Positions 7,795-14,891 of a stretch of DNA of 21,540 nt are shown one piece after another. The notes beneath the pieces were generated by a model. It worked only from the letters and a program-made list of their open reading frames with translations. It ran no database searches and had not been told where the DNA came from. The position numbers were made by a program, and so were the translations under genes. Position 1 is the first letter of the stretch, and the number at the start of each line of letters is the position of its first letter. The DNA is from PWVB01 sp964530185 (GTDB lineage Bacteria > Chloroflexota > Anaerolineae > B4-G1 > SLSP01): positions 1 through 21,540 of the forward strand of contig CAZHBB010000046.1 of NCBI GenBank assembly GCA_964530185.1, in the 5' to 3' direction.

Positions 7795-8694
7795 CTAACG
7801 CTTCCAGGGCGGCACATCGGGCAGCAGGGCCTCGAATGCCTCAATTAACGACTGCTCGTAGGCACCGGCGTACTCGCCGGCCAGGAACTTGTGCATGGCC
7901 TCCTCGTAGAAGCGCTGCCAGGAGGCCTCCTCCTCACCGGGGTTGACGGGGTAGAAGAGCGCCCCGTTGGCCTTGGCGGCCCGCAGGTCGCCCGGAGCGT
8001 CACCCACCATCAGCACATGGTCGGGTGCGTACTTTCCCCTGGCGGCCAGCTCCAGGTGCAGTTGCTTCTTCCCCATCTCCTGGCCGGCGATCACCCGCAC
8101 ATAGCGGGCGATGTCGTGCTCCTTCCATTCCCGGGTCAGGGCCTCCACCGGTGTCGCTGAGACGACGATCATATCAGCCTTGTCGGCCAGGAAGGCCAGG
8201 CTCTCGCGGACGTAAGGAAAGGGGGGCACCCCATGGACCATGTCGGCGATCGTTGCGTTGACGGCGGTGGTCCAGGCCCAGGCCCGGTCCAGCTCGGGGC
8301 TGGGGTGGACCTTCATGTAGGCAGCCAGGCCGTCGTTGCTTTTGGGGTAGGCCTCATCGGCGATGAAAGCGCGGATGTCGTTGGCCTGTGGCGGTTCCAC
8401 ATGGCGCGCCTGCACCTCAGGACGCTCGCGCAGCAGATCGAAGACCATGACCAGGGCGGGCCAGCGGTTGATGCCGCGCCATTTGGAATAGAGGTTGACG
8501 AACTCCGCGGCCTCTCGGGCGTACTTGGAGACAGCCTGTAGCTCCCAGTACTTGATGGTATTGGGGATGAAGCACTCTTTGTGCTTGATCTCCATCGTGT
8601 CAAACGCGCATCCGTCCGAATCGATGCCGATGAAGAACGCGCGTTGGGGTTTCATCTCCGCCAAGGGGCGGGCGGGCTCGGGATAGCTCACCAT
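7795..8694 (-). CDS. HAD-superfamily hydrolase (probable phosphatase), substrate unknown
   Basis: This 299-residue protein carries all four HAD motifs. Motif I is IGIDSDGCAFDT, with nucleophile Asp25 and Asp27. Motif II is VVSATP with Ser179, motif III is the GKK lysine near 209-210, and motif IV is VGDAPGDLRAA with Asp232 and Asp236. A helical cap of about 120 residues lies between motifs I and II. The ATG of MVSYPEPA is chosen because AGGAGG lies 6 bases upstream. The frame stays open for 92 more codons, but they overlap uxuB and read as low-complexity Arg/Ser/Ala, typical of an off-frame shadow. It follows uxuB by 91 bp and precedes proB by 19 bp. A phosphorylated sugar-acid substrate would suit the operon, but this is a guess. 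Confidence 0.8.
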   Translation of the reverse strand: MVSYPEPARPLAEMKPQRAFFIGIDSDGCAFDTMEIKHKECFIPNTIKYWELQAVSKYAREAAEFVNLYSKWRGINRWPALVMVFDLLRERPEVQARHVEPPQANDIRAFIADEAYPKSNDGLAAYMKVHPSPELDRAWAWTTAVNATIADMVHGVPPFPYVRESLAFLADKADMIVVSATPVEALTREWKEHDIARYVRVIAGQEMGKKQLHLELAARGKYAPDHVLMVGDAPGDLRAAKANGALFYPVNPGEEEASWQRFYEEAMHKFLAGEYAGAYEQSLIEAFEALLPDVPPWKR

Positions 8695-8700
8695 GTCTAG

Positions 8701-8706
8701 CCTCCT
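8701..8706 (-). promoter_or_regulatory. Shine-Dalgarno site deciding the HAD gene start
   Basis: AGGAGG on the minus strand ends 6 bases before the ATG at 8694, which is ideal spacing. The rest of the 91-bp interval 8695-8785 is AT-richer than its surroundings and holds no convincing promoter or terminator. Confidence 0.75.
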
Positions 8707-8785
8707 GTTTGTTTGTGTGCCTCTAAGACCTTGTGCTCTTCGCTTAAGTATGAAGCAAATAGCGGTATGCCGCCACCGGGTTCGA

Positions 8786-9619
8786 TCAGACGCCGCTGAA
8801 GGCGCTGAAGCCGCCGTCCACCGGTACGACGATGCCATTGACGAAGCTTGCGCCGTCGGAGAGCAGCCACACCATCGTGCTGATGAGATCCTCCGGCGCC
8901 CCAAAGCGACCCATCGGGGTGTGGTCGATGATGGTCTTGCCCCGTGGGGTGAGGTCCCCTGTCTCCTCATCGATCAGCAAGAAGCGGTTCTGCTGGGTCA
9001 GGAAGAAGCCGGGGGCCAGGGCGTTCACCCGGATCTTGGGAGAGTACTCCTGGTTCATGTGAACGGCCAGCCACTGGGTGAAGTTGCTCACGGCGGCCTT
9101 GGCTGCCGAGTAGCCGGGGATACGGGTCAGGGGGCGGAAGGCGTTCATCGAGGAGATGTTGAGGATCACGCCCCGCTTGTGCTCCGCCATGACCTTGCCA
9201 AAGACCTGACTGGGCAGCAACGTGCCCACGAAGTTGAGATTGAAGACCCACTGCAGGGCGTCCGCCGGCAGGTCGAAGAAGGGAAGCTCCTCGCTGGTGG
9301 TGGCCTCCTTCCTGTTGCCGCCAGCGCCGTTGATGAGGATGTCCACCGGCCCCAGCGCCTGGCTTACCGTCTGCTCGGCCTGCTGGATGCTGGCCTTGTC
9401 GAGCACGTTGCAGCGCACCGCGATAGCACGTCCACCGTGGGCCTCGATATCGTCGGCGACGCGTTGGGCGGCCTCCAGGTTGATGTCCAGTACGGCCACC
9501 TTGGCGCCCATCCGGCCCAGGGCGCGGCTCATGGCGCTGCACAACACGCCGCCCCCGCCCGTGACTACGGCCACGCGGCCCTCCAATCCGAACAGCTCTT
9601 CCAGATATGCCTGATCCAT
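8786..9619 (-). CDS. uxuB: D-mannonate oxidoreductase / fructuronate reductase, SDR type
   Basis: This 277-residue classical short-chain dehydrogenase reduces D-fructuronate to D-mannonate with NAD(P)H. It corresponds to the B. subtilis YjmF/UxuB and Thermotoga SDR form, not the larger E. coli UxuB. It shows the cofactor loop TGGGGVL (20-26), Asp45 after beta strand 2 (NAD-like), NGAG (97-100), a Ser at 156/157 and the catalytic YSAAK (Tyr170, Lys174). The segment APGFFLTQQNRFLL and the insert before the C-terminal VDGGFSAFSGV end are typical of the mannonate reductase subgroup. Two ATGs lie in tandem (9622 and 9619). AGGAGG is 3 bases from the first and 6 from the second, so I chose 9619. 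It follows uxaE by about 31 bp, which strengthens the assignment. Confidence 0.88.
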   Translation of the reverse strand: MDQAYLEELFGLEGRVAVVTGGGGVLCSAMSRALGRMGAKVAVLDINLEAAQRVADDIEAHGGRAIAVRCNVLDKASIQQAEQTVSQALGPVDILINGAGGNRKEATTSEELPFFDLPADALQWVFNLNFVGTLLPSQVFGKVMAEHKRGVILNISSMNAFRPLTRIPGYSAAKAAVSNFTQWLAVHMNQEYSPKIRVNALAPGFFLTQQNRFLLIDEETGDLTPRGKTIIDHTPMGRFGAPEDLISTMVWLLSDGASFVNGIVVPVDGGFSAFSGV

Positions 9620-9625
9620 CATGCC

Positions 9626-9631
9626 CCTCCT
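9626..9631 (-). promoter_or_regulatory. Shine-Dalgarno site for uxuB
   Basis: AGGAGG on the minus strand is spaced 6 bases from the ATG at 9619 and only 3 from the ATG at 9622. It rejects the 60-codon upstream extension of the open frame, which overlaps uxaE and reads as shadow sequence. Confidence 0.7.
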
Positions 9632-9653
9632 GGCTTCGTATATGATCCTGCTA

Positions 9654-11144
9654 TCATTTTTCACGCGCGTGCTTTTGACACGCGTGTTCTGCGAAGGGTG
9701 CCAGATGGCGCACGAAGTGGGCCTCCAACATCTTGTAGTGTAGTTCCTCGTGCTCATCCAGCACTGCATAGAGCCGGTCGCCATAGGCGTCCAACACCGA
9801 GCCAAAGGTCACGTGCAATACCTGGCGTCCGTCGAAACTCTCGAGCACTGCGGGGAGTGCGCGATCCTCCACAGTGTCTGGCGCGGGCACCCGGCTGACA
9901 TTGGCGGAGACGTGGTAGGTCGCCCGGTCTTCCTGGTACCGTGCCCGTGCCAGCCTGAGGATGTCGCGGAACAGAGCCGGGTCAACCTGCGCCACGGTGT
10001 GCAGGGCTTCCAGGTAGCTGGTGCCCGCGGTCTTGAGGTGGATCAGCCCGCCTGTGTGGCGTGCCATGATCCCATAGATGCTGAACTTGTCCGAGCCAGA
10101 ATGGATGCTCAGCTTGTAGGGCCCCAGGACGCGAGCGATGGCGGCGTGCTGGCTGAACTCCTCCTCGAACTCTGCGAGGTCGCCAATGTAGTCCACGCCT
10201 TTCTCGAACCTGCCTACGTAGCGCGGGGCCAGGCTTATCCACGTCACACCCAGTCGACGCAGCTCACTGGCGATGAAGATATGCTCCAGCGGCGAGGTGG
10301 GGGTCTCTGTCTCATCGACGGAGATCTCGACCTCAAACCCGGCGTTCCCTTTCTCGTCCGCCAGGACCCGATAGAGTCGCGCCACGTGGGCCAGAGCTGC
10401 GCCGTACTTGCACGCCGCGCGCAACAGCGCCTGCTCGTCGAAGCGGAAGGTCCACGCCTCTATCTGCTGGATCCGCCCCACATAGCGGGCACGCATGGCG
10501 TCTGGATGATCATGGAGTTGGTCCCAGGGCAGGGCATCGAACTTCCGCTGCAGCGTGGAGAGCCCTGCCGTGTGGGCTTCGTTGTCGACATGGGCGCCGG
10601 GGTCGAAGGTGAAGAACGTATAGCCTGCCTCGACGCAGGCAGTGACATCGTCCGCCACTTTCAGGTGATCGGCGTCCGCTCCCCATGGCCGCCGCCATCC
10701 CTCCTGGAAAACGCCCCACATAGCGTCGTCGATCACCTCCTGTGGGGAGCGGCCGGTCCGGGCGTTCTCGCGCATCGATTGCTGGGCGAAGATCGGGGCC
10801 AGCTTGTCCACCTTACGGACTGCGCGCACGTGACCGGGGGTCGCCAGCCCCAGGCGATCACCGCAGCCCGCCGAGGAGTCCAGCCCCAGCGGCACGGGAT
10901 TGAGCCATGGCAGGCGCGAGCGCAGCTCCCGGGCGTTGCGGGCCCAGAGGGGACAAATCCGTACGCCGTCCTTGACGACCCCATCAAAACCCTCTATGTC
11001 ACCTGCCACACAGAGTACCTTCTCCCGAGCCTGGTTGCGGCCCAGGCAGTAGAGCGTGCCGGCCTCCGCCACCACGGAGTGGGGGTATACATAGATCAGC
11101 CCAGCGGTCCGTCGAAGGGCCTCGATATCCTCAGATATACTCAT
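9654..11144 (-). CDS. uxaE: tagaturonate/fructuronate epimerase (UxaE family)
   Basis: This 496-residue protein matches the UxaE family, described from Thermotoga maritima, which interconverts D-tagaturonate and D-fructuronate by C4 epimerisation. It thereby lets galacturonate enter the glucuronate branch. Recognised blocks are the N-terminal IYVYPHSVVAEAG, FTFDPGAHVDNEAH near 190-204, FEVEISVDETETPTSPLEH, and the family hallmark KLSIHSGSDKFSIYG near 350. These are followed by HLKTAGTSYLEAL and YHVSANVSRVP. Several His, Asp and Glu residues in these blocks suit a metal-dependent TIM-barrel-like active site. The ATG has an AGGAGAG site upstream. Genes for the enzymes before and after it in the pathway (uxaC and uxuB) lie in the same operon, which makes the call strong. 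Confidence 0.9.
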   Translation of the reverse strand: MSISEDIEALRRTAGLIYVYPHSVVAEAGTLYCLGRNQAREKVLCVAGDIEGFDGVVKDGVRICPLWARNARELRSRLPWLNPVPLGLDSSAGCGDRLGLATPGHVRAVRKVDKLAPIFAQQSMRENARTGRSPQEVIDDAMWGVFQEGWRRPWGADADHLKVADDVTACVEAGYTFFTFDPGAHVDNEAHTAGLSTLQRKFDALPWDQLHDHPDAMRARYVGRIQQIEAWTFRFDEQALLRAACKYGAALAHVARLYRVLADEKGNAGFEVEISVDETETPTSPLEHIFIASELRRLGVTWISLAPRYVGRFEKGVDYIGDLAEFEEEFSQHAAIARVLGPYKLSIHSGSDKFSIYGIMARHTGGLIHLKTAGTSYLEALHTVAQVDPALFRDILRLARARYQEDRATYHVSANVSRVPAPDTVEDRALPAVLESFDGRQVLHVTFGSVLDAYGDRLYAVLDEHEELHYKMLEAHFVRHLAPFAEHACQKHAREK

Positions 11145-11159
11145 CGTGGATCTCTCCTA

Positions 11160-12089
11160 TCAGAAAGCATGTCTGAATCCCAAGATCGTCACCGTCATGA
11201 TAGCAAGACTGACCACGAGCGATGCAGAGATCAGCATCGCTGCTAACCGTGGGTTGAGTCCCTGTTCCACTGAATACAGGAGGGTCGAGAGAGAGGAGGG
11301 CAGGAGGGGCAGAAGAAACGCAGTGGCGCGCGTTGCCCCCTGGAAGGGAAGGACAGAGATCATGAACATGGCAAGCAGTGTCCCCAGACCGTATTTGAAG
11401 GCCAACTGGGTTGCCACGATGCGCTGCTCCTGTCGGGAGACATCAAACTCTAAATACATCCCCAGTCCCAGCAACATCAGCGGTGTGTTGGCGGAGGCCA
11501 GGGTGCTCGCGACCTGGGCGGGCAGTCCGCTCAAGCGGATGCCGGTCACGTTGAGCAAAACGGCGACCAGAAACGCGTGCAGCGGGAAGAACCACGCGAT
11601 CTTCTTCAGGACTGCTCGCGGGTTCCAGTTAGTATCCTCACCGTAGAGGAACGACAGGGAATAGGCGAAGGCGAAGATCGCCATAGCGTTTCCGAAGTCG
11701 CTGACGGCCACCGCTCGCACCCCGTCAACACCAAACCCGGCCTCGGCGAAGGGGTAGGCGAGCGAGCCCATCACACCACACAGTGAGATCACAAATGTGC
11801 CCATGTCCTGCCGTGGGAGCCGCAAGGCGCGGCCAGGCCAGTGTCCCAGCAGGCTCAATGTGATCCCCGCCGCGAAGGAGATCAGCGGAAGCAACAGCAA
11901 ACCCCAGGAGAGGGCAGTACTGCTGATTACCACCAGATTCAGCGCGGGCAGGGTGACATAGAGTACCAGGCGGTTTAGCACCCGGGCTTCGTCACGCTTG
12001 ATCAAGCCAATGCGCTTGATCAGGTAGCCGAGGGCGATGAGTGAGAGGTTGCTCAGCACCCGGAGGGTCACATCCGCGCTAGAGCTCAT
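11160..12089 (-). CDS. AEC-family (auxin efflux carrier-like) membrane transporter
   Basis: This 309-residue, very hydrophobic protein has about nine or ten predicted membrane segments in two halves, separated by a more polar stretch near residues 145-165 (YGEDTNWNPRAVLKK). The segment TPLMLLGLGMYLEF near 206-219 is the characteristic second-half motif of the AEC/BASS-related fold. Known bacterial AEC proteins move organic anions such as malate or malonate. Its ATG overlaps the uxaC stop in an ATGA tetranucleotide, so the two are probably translationally coupled, and uxaE follows after 15 bp. It is the only transporter in the operon, so hexuronate or sugar-acid transport is the likely role. 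Direction and substrate cannot be read from sequence. The gene looks somewhat less GC-rich than those at the left of the window. Confidence 0.85.
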   Translation of the reverse strand: MSSSADVTLRVLSNLSLIALGYLIKRIGLIKRDEARVLNRLVLYVTLPALNLVVISSTALSWGLLLLPLISFAAGITLSLLGHWPGRALRLPRQDMGTFVISLCGVMGSLAYPFAEAGFGVDGVRAVAVSDFGNAMAIFAFAYSLSFLYGEDTNWNPRAVLKKIAWFFPLHAFLVAVLLNVTGIRLSGLPAQVASTLASANTPLMLLGLGMYLEFDVSRQEQRIVATQLAFKYGLGTLLAMFMISVLPFQGATRATAFLLPLLPSSLSTLLYSVEQGLNPRLAAMLISASLVVSLAIMTVTILGFRHAF

Positions 12090-13531
12090 GATGCCGCCTT
12101 ACCTTCCCCATCGTCCAAACGGTAGGCCCGCTTGGCCAGGCCATAGGCCAGCTCATAGATCATGGTTCGTGCGTCATCTCTGTCGATGAGGTGGCGGACC
12201 ACCAGGCCAGCCACCCAATTGGCGGCCGCCCGGCGCCAGACGTCGTGACGGGCCGGGATCGAGAGGAAAGCCCGTGTGTCATCGTTGAAGCCGACGGTGT
12301 TGTAGATGCCTGCTGTCTCCATGATCCGATCGAAATAGCGGCGGATCCCGTTGGGGCTATCGTGGAACCACCAGGGAGGCCCGACCTTGACCGCCGGGTA
12401 GTGTCCGGCGAGGGGCGCCAGCTCCCGGGCGTAGGTGTCCTCGTCCAGGGTGAAGAGGATGAGCGTCAGACGGGCGTCGTTGCCGTATTCCGCCAGGAGC
12501 GGCCTCAGGTTGCGGGTGAACTCTGAAGCGATAGGGATGTCCGCTCCTTTATCGGGCCCAAAGCGGGCATAGAGTTCTGAGTTGTGGTTGCGGAACGAGC
12601 CCACATGAAGCTGCATCACCAGTCCATCCTCGATGCTCATTCGTGCCATCTCCATGAGCATGTGACCGGTAAAGCGTCTGGCGTCCGCGTCCGAGGCCTC
12701 GCCGCGGAGTGCCCGCGCGAAGATCGCCTCGGCCTCGGCATGTGATAGCGCCTCTGTATAAGCTGTGAGGGTCGCGTGGTCCGTCGCCCGCGCGCCCATT
12801 GCCTTGAAGTAGGCCCGTCGCTCTTCCAGCGCCTGGATGAGCCTGCGGACGCTGTCTATCTCATATCCCACGACCTGGGATAACGTCTGGAGCTGCTGGG
12901 CCCATCCCGGCGCGTCGATGTTGATCACAGCATCGGGCCGGAAGGTGGGCAGCACTCTCCCCTGCCAACCCGATGCGCGGATCGCCCTGTGGGCCTCCAA
13001 CATGTCGGTGGCGGCATCGGTGGTGCACAGCACCTCGATGTTGAAGCGCTCGAAGAGCGCGCGGGGGGTGAACTCGGGCTGGGCCAGCTTCGTCTCGATC
13101 TCATCATAGATCGCCTGCGCTGTCTCCCCATTCAGCTTCTCGGTGATGCCAAACACCTGGGCGAGCTCCTGTTGCAGCCAGATGCCGCTCGGCGTGCCAC
13201 GGAAGACGCTGAAGTGCTCGGCAAAGCGCTGCCATATCTTGCGATGATCCTGCTCTACTGCACCGCCATCAATGCGGGGCACGCCCAGATCCTCCAGGGG
13301 GACACCCAGCGAATAGAGCATGCGGAAGACGTAATGATCGGGGATGATGAAGAGCTCGGCCGGTGATCCGAAATGGACCTCTTCATTGGCGAAGAGCCAT
13401 GGATCTACGTGGCCATGTGGACTGACGATGGGTAGCTTTGCCACAGTCTCGTACAGCTCACGCGCCACATAGCGCTGTGCCGGATCGGAGTCGAACAGCC
13501 GATCGGGGTCCATATACCAGGATATGCCCAT
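12086..13531 (-). CDS. uxaC: glucuronate/galacturonate isomerase (uronate isomerase)
   Basis: This 481-residue amidohydrolase-superfamily enzyme isomerises D-glucuronate to D-fructuronate and D-galacturonate to D-tagaturonate. The metal-binding His-x-His is in VSPHGHVDPWLF (His39, His41). Further family blocks are LHVGSFRNHNSELY, KVGPPWWFHDSPNGIRRYFD and VGFNDDTRAFLSIPARHDVWRR near the C-terminus, with the conserved Asp. Length agrees with E. coli UxaC (470). The start at MGISWYMDP is supported by GGGAGG 5 bases upstream. A 26-codon upstream extension would run into the lacI stop region and lacks family similarity. It is the first structural gene after the regulator, 67 bp from lacI, and overlaps the transporter gene by 4 bp. 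Confidence 0.94.
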   Translation of the reverse strand: MGISWYMDPDRLFDSDPAQRYVARELYETVAKLPIVSPHGHVDPWLFANEEVHFGSPAELFIIPDHYVFRMLYSLGVPLEDLGVPRIDGGAVEQDHRKIWQRFAEHFSVFRGTPSGIWLQQELAQVFGITEKLNGETAQAIYDEIETKLAQPEFTPRALFERFNIEVLCTTDAATDMLEAHRAIRASGWQGRVLPTFRPDAVINIDAPGWAQQLQTLSQVVGYEIDSVRRLIQALEERRAYFKAMGARATDHATLTAYTEALSHAEAEAIFARALRGEASDADARRFTGHMLMEMARMSIEDGLVMQLHVGSFRNHNSELYARFGPDKGADIPIASEFTRNLRPLLAEYGNDARLTLILFTLDEDTYARELAPLAGHYPAVKVGPPWWFHDSPNGIRRYFDRIMETAGIYNTVGFNDDTRAFLSIPARHDVWRRAAANWVAGLVVRHLIDRDDARTMIYELAYGLAKRAYRLDDGEGKAAS

Positions 13532-13536
13532 ATCAA

Positions 13537-13542
13537 CCTCCC
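13537..13542 (-). promoter_or_regulatory. Shine-Dalgarno site deciding the uxaC start
   Basis: GGGAGG on the minus strand ends 5 bases before the ATG at 13531, favouring this start over the in-frame codon at 13609. Confidence 0.7.
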
Positions 13543-13588
13543 TGTTTGGTTGCCCGCGATGCGCGAAATCAGATCGTATGGTCCCATC

Positions 13589-13610
13589 AGTGCCCTGATC
13601 AGGGGGCACT
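13589..13610 (-). repeat. inverted repeat / hairpin over the lacI stop codon
   Basis: The arms AGTGCCC (13589-13595) and GGGCACT (13604-13610) are perfectly complementary around an 8-base centre containing TGATCA. The repeat includes the lacI TGA stop. It could form a 7-bp GC-rich stem in the mRNA between lacI and uxaC. No U-run follows, so it is not a classical terminator. A role in partial attenuation or in mRNA processing is possible. Confidence 0.4.
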
Positions 13611-14612
13611 GGCCCGAATGATGAGTTCTGGCTCCAAGATGACCTCCTGCGGCGCCTGTGCCTCTCCCCGTATCTGGGCTAACAACAGGGCCACGGCCTG
13701 GGCGCCCAGCTCATAGCGTGGCACATGGCAGGTGGTCAGCGGTGGACTGACCAAGGCTGCCAGGGGGATGTCATCGAAGCCCACAATTGCCAGATCCTCA
13801 GGAACCCGTCTGCCCATGGCTGTCGCGGCCTGCAGGGCCCCCACAGCAACCAGATCATTGTAGCACAACAGGGCCGTCAGCTCAGGGTGGGCCTCCAGCA
13901 GTTGGGTTGTGGCGCGAGCGCCTGCCTCGGCGACCGGTGCACAGGGGCGGATCCACCCCTTGGTATGGCGCAGCCCAGCGCGTCGGTAGGCGTGTAGATA
14001 GCCTTCGACCCGCCGTTGTCCGCTCTGAGAGCCCGATGGTCCGGCAAGGAAGCCGATGGCCTGGTGCCCGCGGGTCAGCAGGTGCTCGGTTGCCAGTGTC
14101 CCTCCTTTGGTGTCGTCGACGCAGACCGTGCTGACGATATTGCTCTCGCTGTCGAGTCGACGGTTGACCAGGGTGACCGCCGGGTGGGCATCGAGGACCA
14201 TGCGCAGTGTATCGGTGCTCAGGCGCGAGCTACAGAGGACGATGCCGTCGACTCGCTTCTCCTCCAATGAACCCAGGACATCCAGCTCCCGTTTGGGGTC
14301 TTCATTGGTGTTGCAGAGGAAGACATTGTAGCCTTCGGCGTAGGCGACCTGTTCGACGCCTCGTGCAACCTCGGCGAAAAACGGATTGGCGACATCGGGC
14401 ACGACCAACCCCAAGGTACCGGTCCGTCGGGTCGCCAGCCCGCGGGCAATGCCACTGGGGCGATATCCGAGGCGGTCGATTGCCTCAAGGACACGCTCCC
14501 GGGTGGTCGGGCTGACATCGCCCTTGCCGTTGATGACCCGCGAGACTGTCATGATGGAGACCCCTACCTCTCGCGCGACATCGGCCATGGTGACACGATC
14601 GGATACACCCAC
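13599..14612 (-). CDS. LacI/GalR-family transcriptional repressor of the hexuronate operon
   Basis: This 337-residue regulator has the full LacI layout. The helix-turn-helix is VTMADVAREVGVSIMTVSRVING (7-29), with the recognition helix around 19-27, and the hinge helix is near ARGLATRRT (57-64). The periplasmic-binding-protein-like effector domain begins GTLGLVVPDVANPFFAEV and includes LLCYNDLVAVGAL and IVGFDDIPLAALVSPPLTT. The start is a GTG with GGAGGG about 9 bases upstream. An internal ATG at residue 9 would cut into the DNA-binding domain. A double LacI-type operator lies 39-68 bp upstream, so autoregulation of the whole operon is likely. The inducer is probably a hexuronate or a pathway intermediate (fructuronate or tagaturonate), inferred from the operon only. 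Confidence 0.9.
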   Translation of the reverse strand: MGVSDRVTMADVAREVGVSIMTVSRVINGKGDVSPTTRERVLEAIDRLGYRPSGIARGLATRRTGTLGLVVPDVANPFFAEVARGVEQVAYAEGYNVFLCNTNEDPKRELDVLGSLEEKRVDGIVLCSSRLSTDTLRMVLDAHPAVTLVNRRLDSESNIVSTVCVDDTKGGTLATEHLLTRGHQAIGFLAGPSGSQSGQRRVEGYLHAYRRAGLRHTKGWIRPCAPVAEAGARATTQLLEAHPELTALLCYNDLVAVGALQAATAMGRRVPEDLAIVGFDDIPLAALVSPPLTTCHVPRYELGAQAVALLLAQIRGEAQAPQEVILEPELIIRASAP

Positions 14613-14650
14613 AGCGGCTCTCCCTCCGCGCTCATGTTACGAGCCGACAT

Positions 14651-14680
14651 GTTGTTAGCGCTAACGTTAGCGCTAACAAC
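14651..14680. promoter_or_regulatory. double overlapping LacI-family operator (perfect 30-bp palindrome)
   Basis: The 30 bases are identical to their reverse complement. They contain the core TTAGCGCTAA twice, at 14655-14664 and 14667-14676, with centres 12 bp apart and the arms sharing AACGTT. The core fits the general LacI-family operator form with a central CG step. The site covers the predicted transcription start of the promoter at 14683-14710, so bound repressor would block initiation. Confidence 0.88.
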
Positions 14681-14682
14681 AG

Positions 14683-14710
14683 ATTCTAGAACCGTGTCTG
14701 TCGGTGTCAA
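14683..14710 (-). promoter_or_regulatory. sigma70-type promoter of the lacI-uxaC-...-pfp operon
   Basis: Read on the minus strand, a perfect -35 box TTGACA (14705-14710) is followed after 16 bp by TAGAAT (14683-14688), one mismatch from TATAAT. The transcription start is expected near 14676, inside the double operator, leaving a leader of about 64 bases before the lacI GTG. The lacI ribosome site GGAGGG lies within this leader. Confidence 0.8.
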
Positions 14711-14791
14711 GTCACGGACGGGGGGCCATCAGGGGCAAACGCCAGGAAGCCCAGACTGGCCTTGACCAAGAGGCCTAAACAGTATGTGCGG

Positions 14792-14891
14792 NNNNNNNNN
14801 NNNNNNNNNNNNNNNNNNNNNNNNNNNNNNNNNNNNNNNNNNNNNNNNNNNNNNNNNNNNNNNNNNNNNNNNNNNNNNNNNNNNNNNNNNN
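14792..14891. other. assembly gap of 100 N (true length unknown)
   Basis: Exactly 100 N, the usual placeholder for a scaffold join. It removes the 3' end of the glycoside hydrolase gene and any terminator between the two transcription units. The 81 bases 14711-14791 on its left carry no gene I can assign. They may hold the true C-terminal codons of the hydrolase, since one minus-strand frame stays open across them to a stop near 14711 and another to one near 14730. Confidence 0.95.

Noticed and set aside
8695..8785. Internal promoter or terminator between uxuB and the HAD gene
   Set aside because: The interval is AT-richer and has a 4-bp GCGG/CCGC stem, but no paired -35/-10 boxes and no U-run. 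Not supported.
8695..8970. 92-codon N-terminal extension of the HAD protein
   Set aside because: It overlaps uxuB, reads as off-frame low-complexity sequence, and a perfect ribosome site precedes the internal ATG at 8694.
9623..9805. 60-codon N-terminal extension of uxuB
   Set aside because: It overlaps the 3' end of uxaE and lacks SDR similarity; AGGAGG supports the start at 9619.
14758..14775. Small inverted repeat GGCCT/AGGCC beside the gap as a terminator
   Set aside because: Stem of only 5 bp with an 8-base loop and no U-run. Terminator call not justified.
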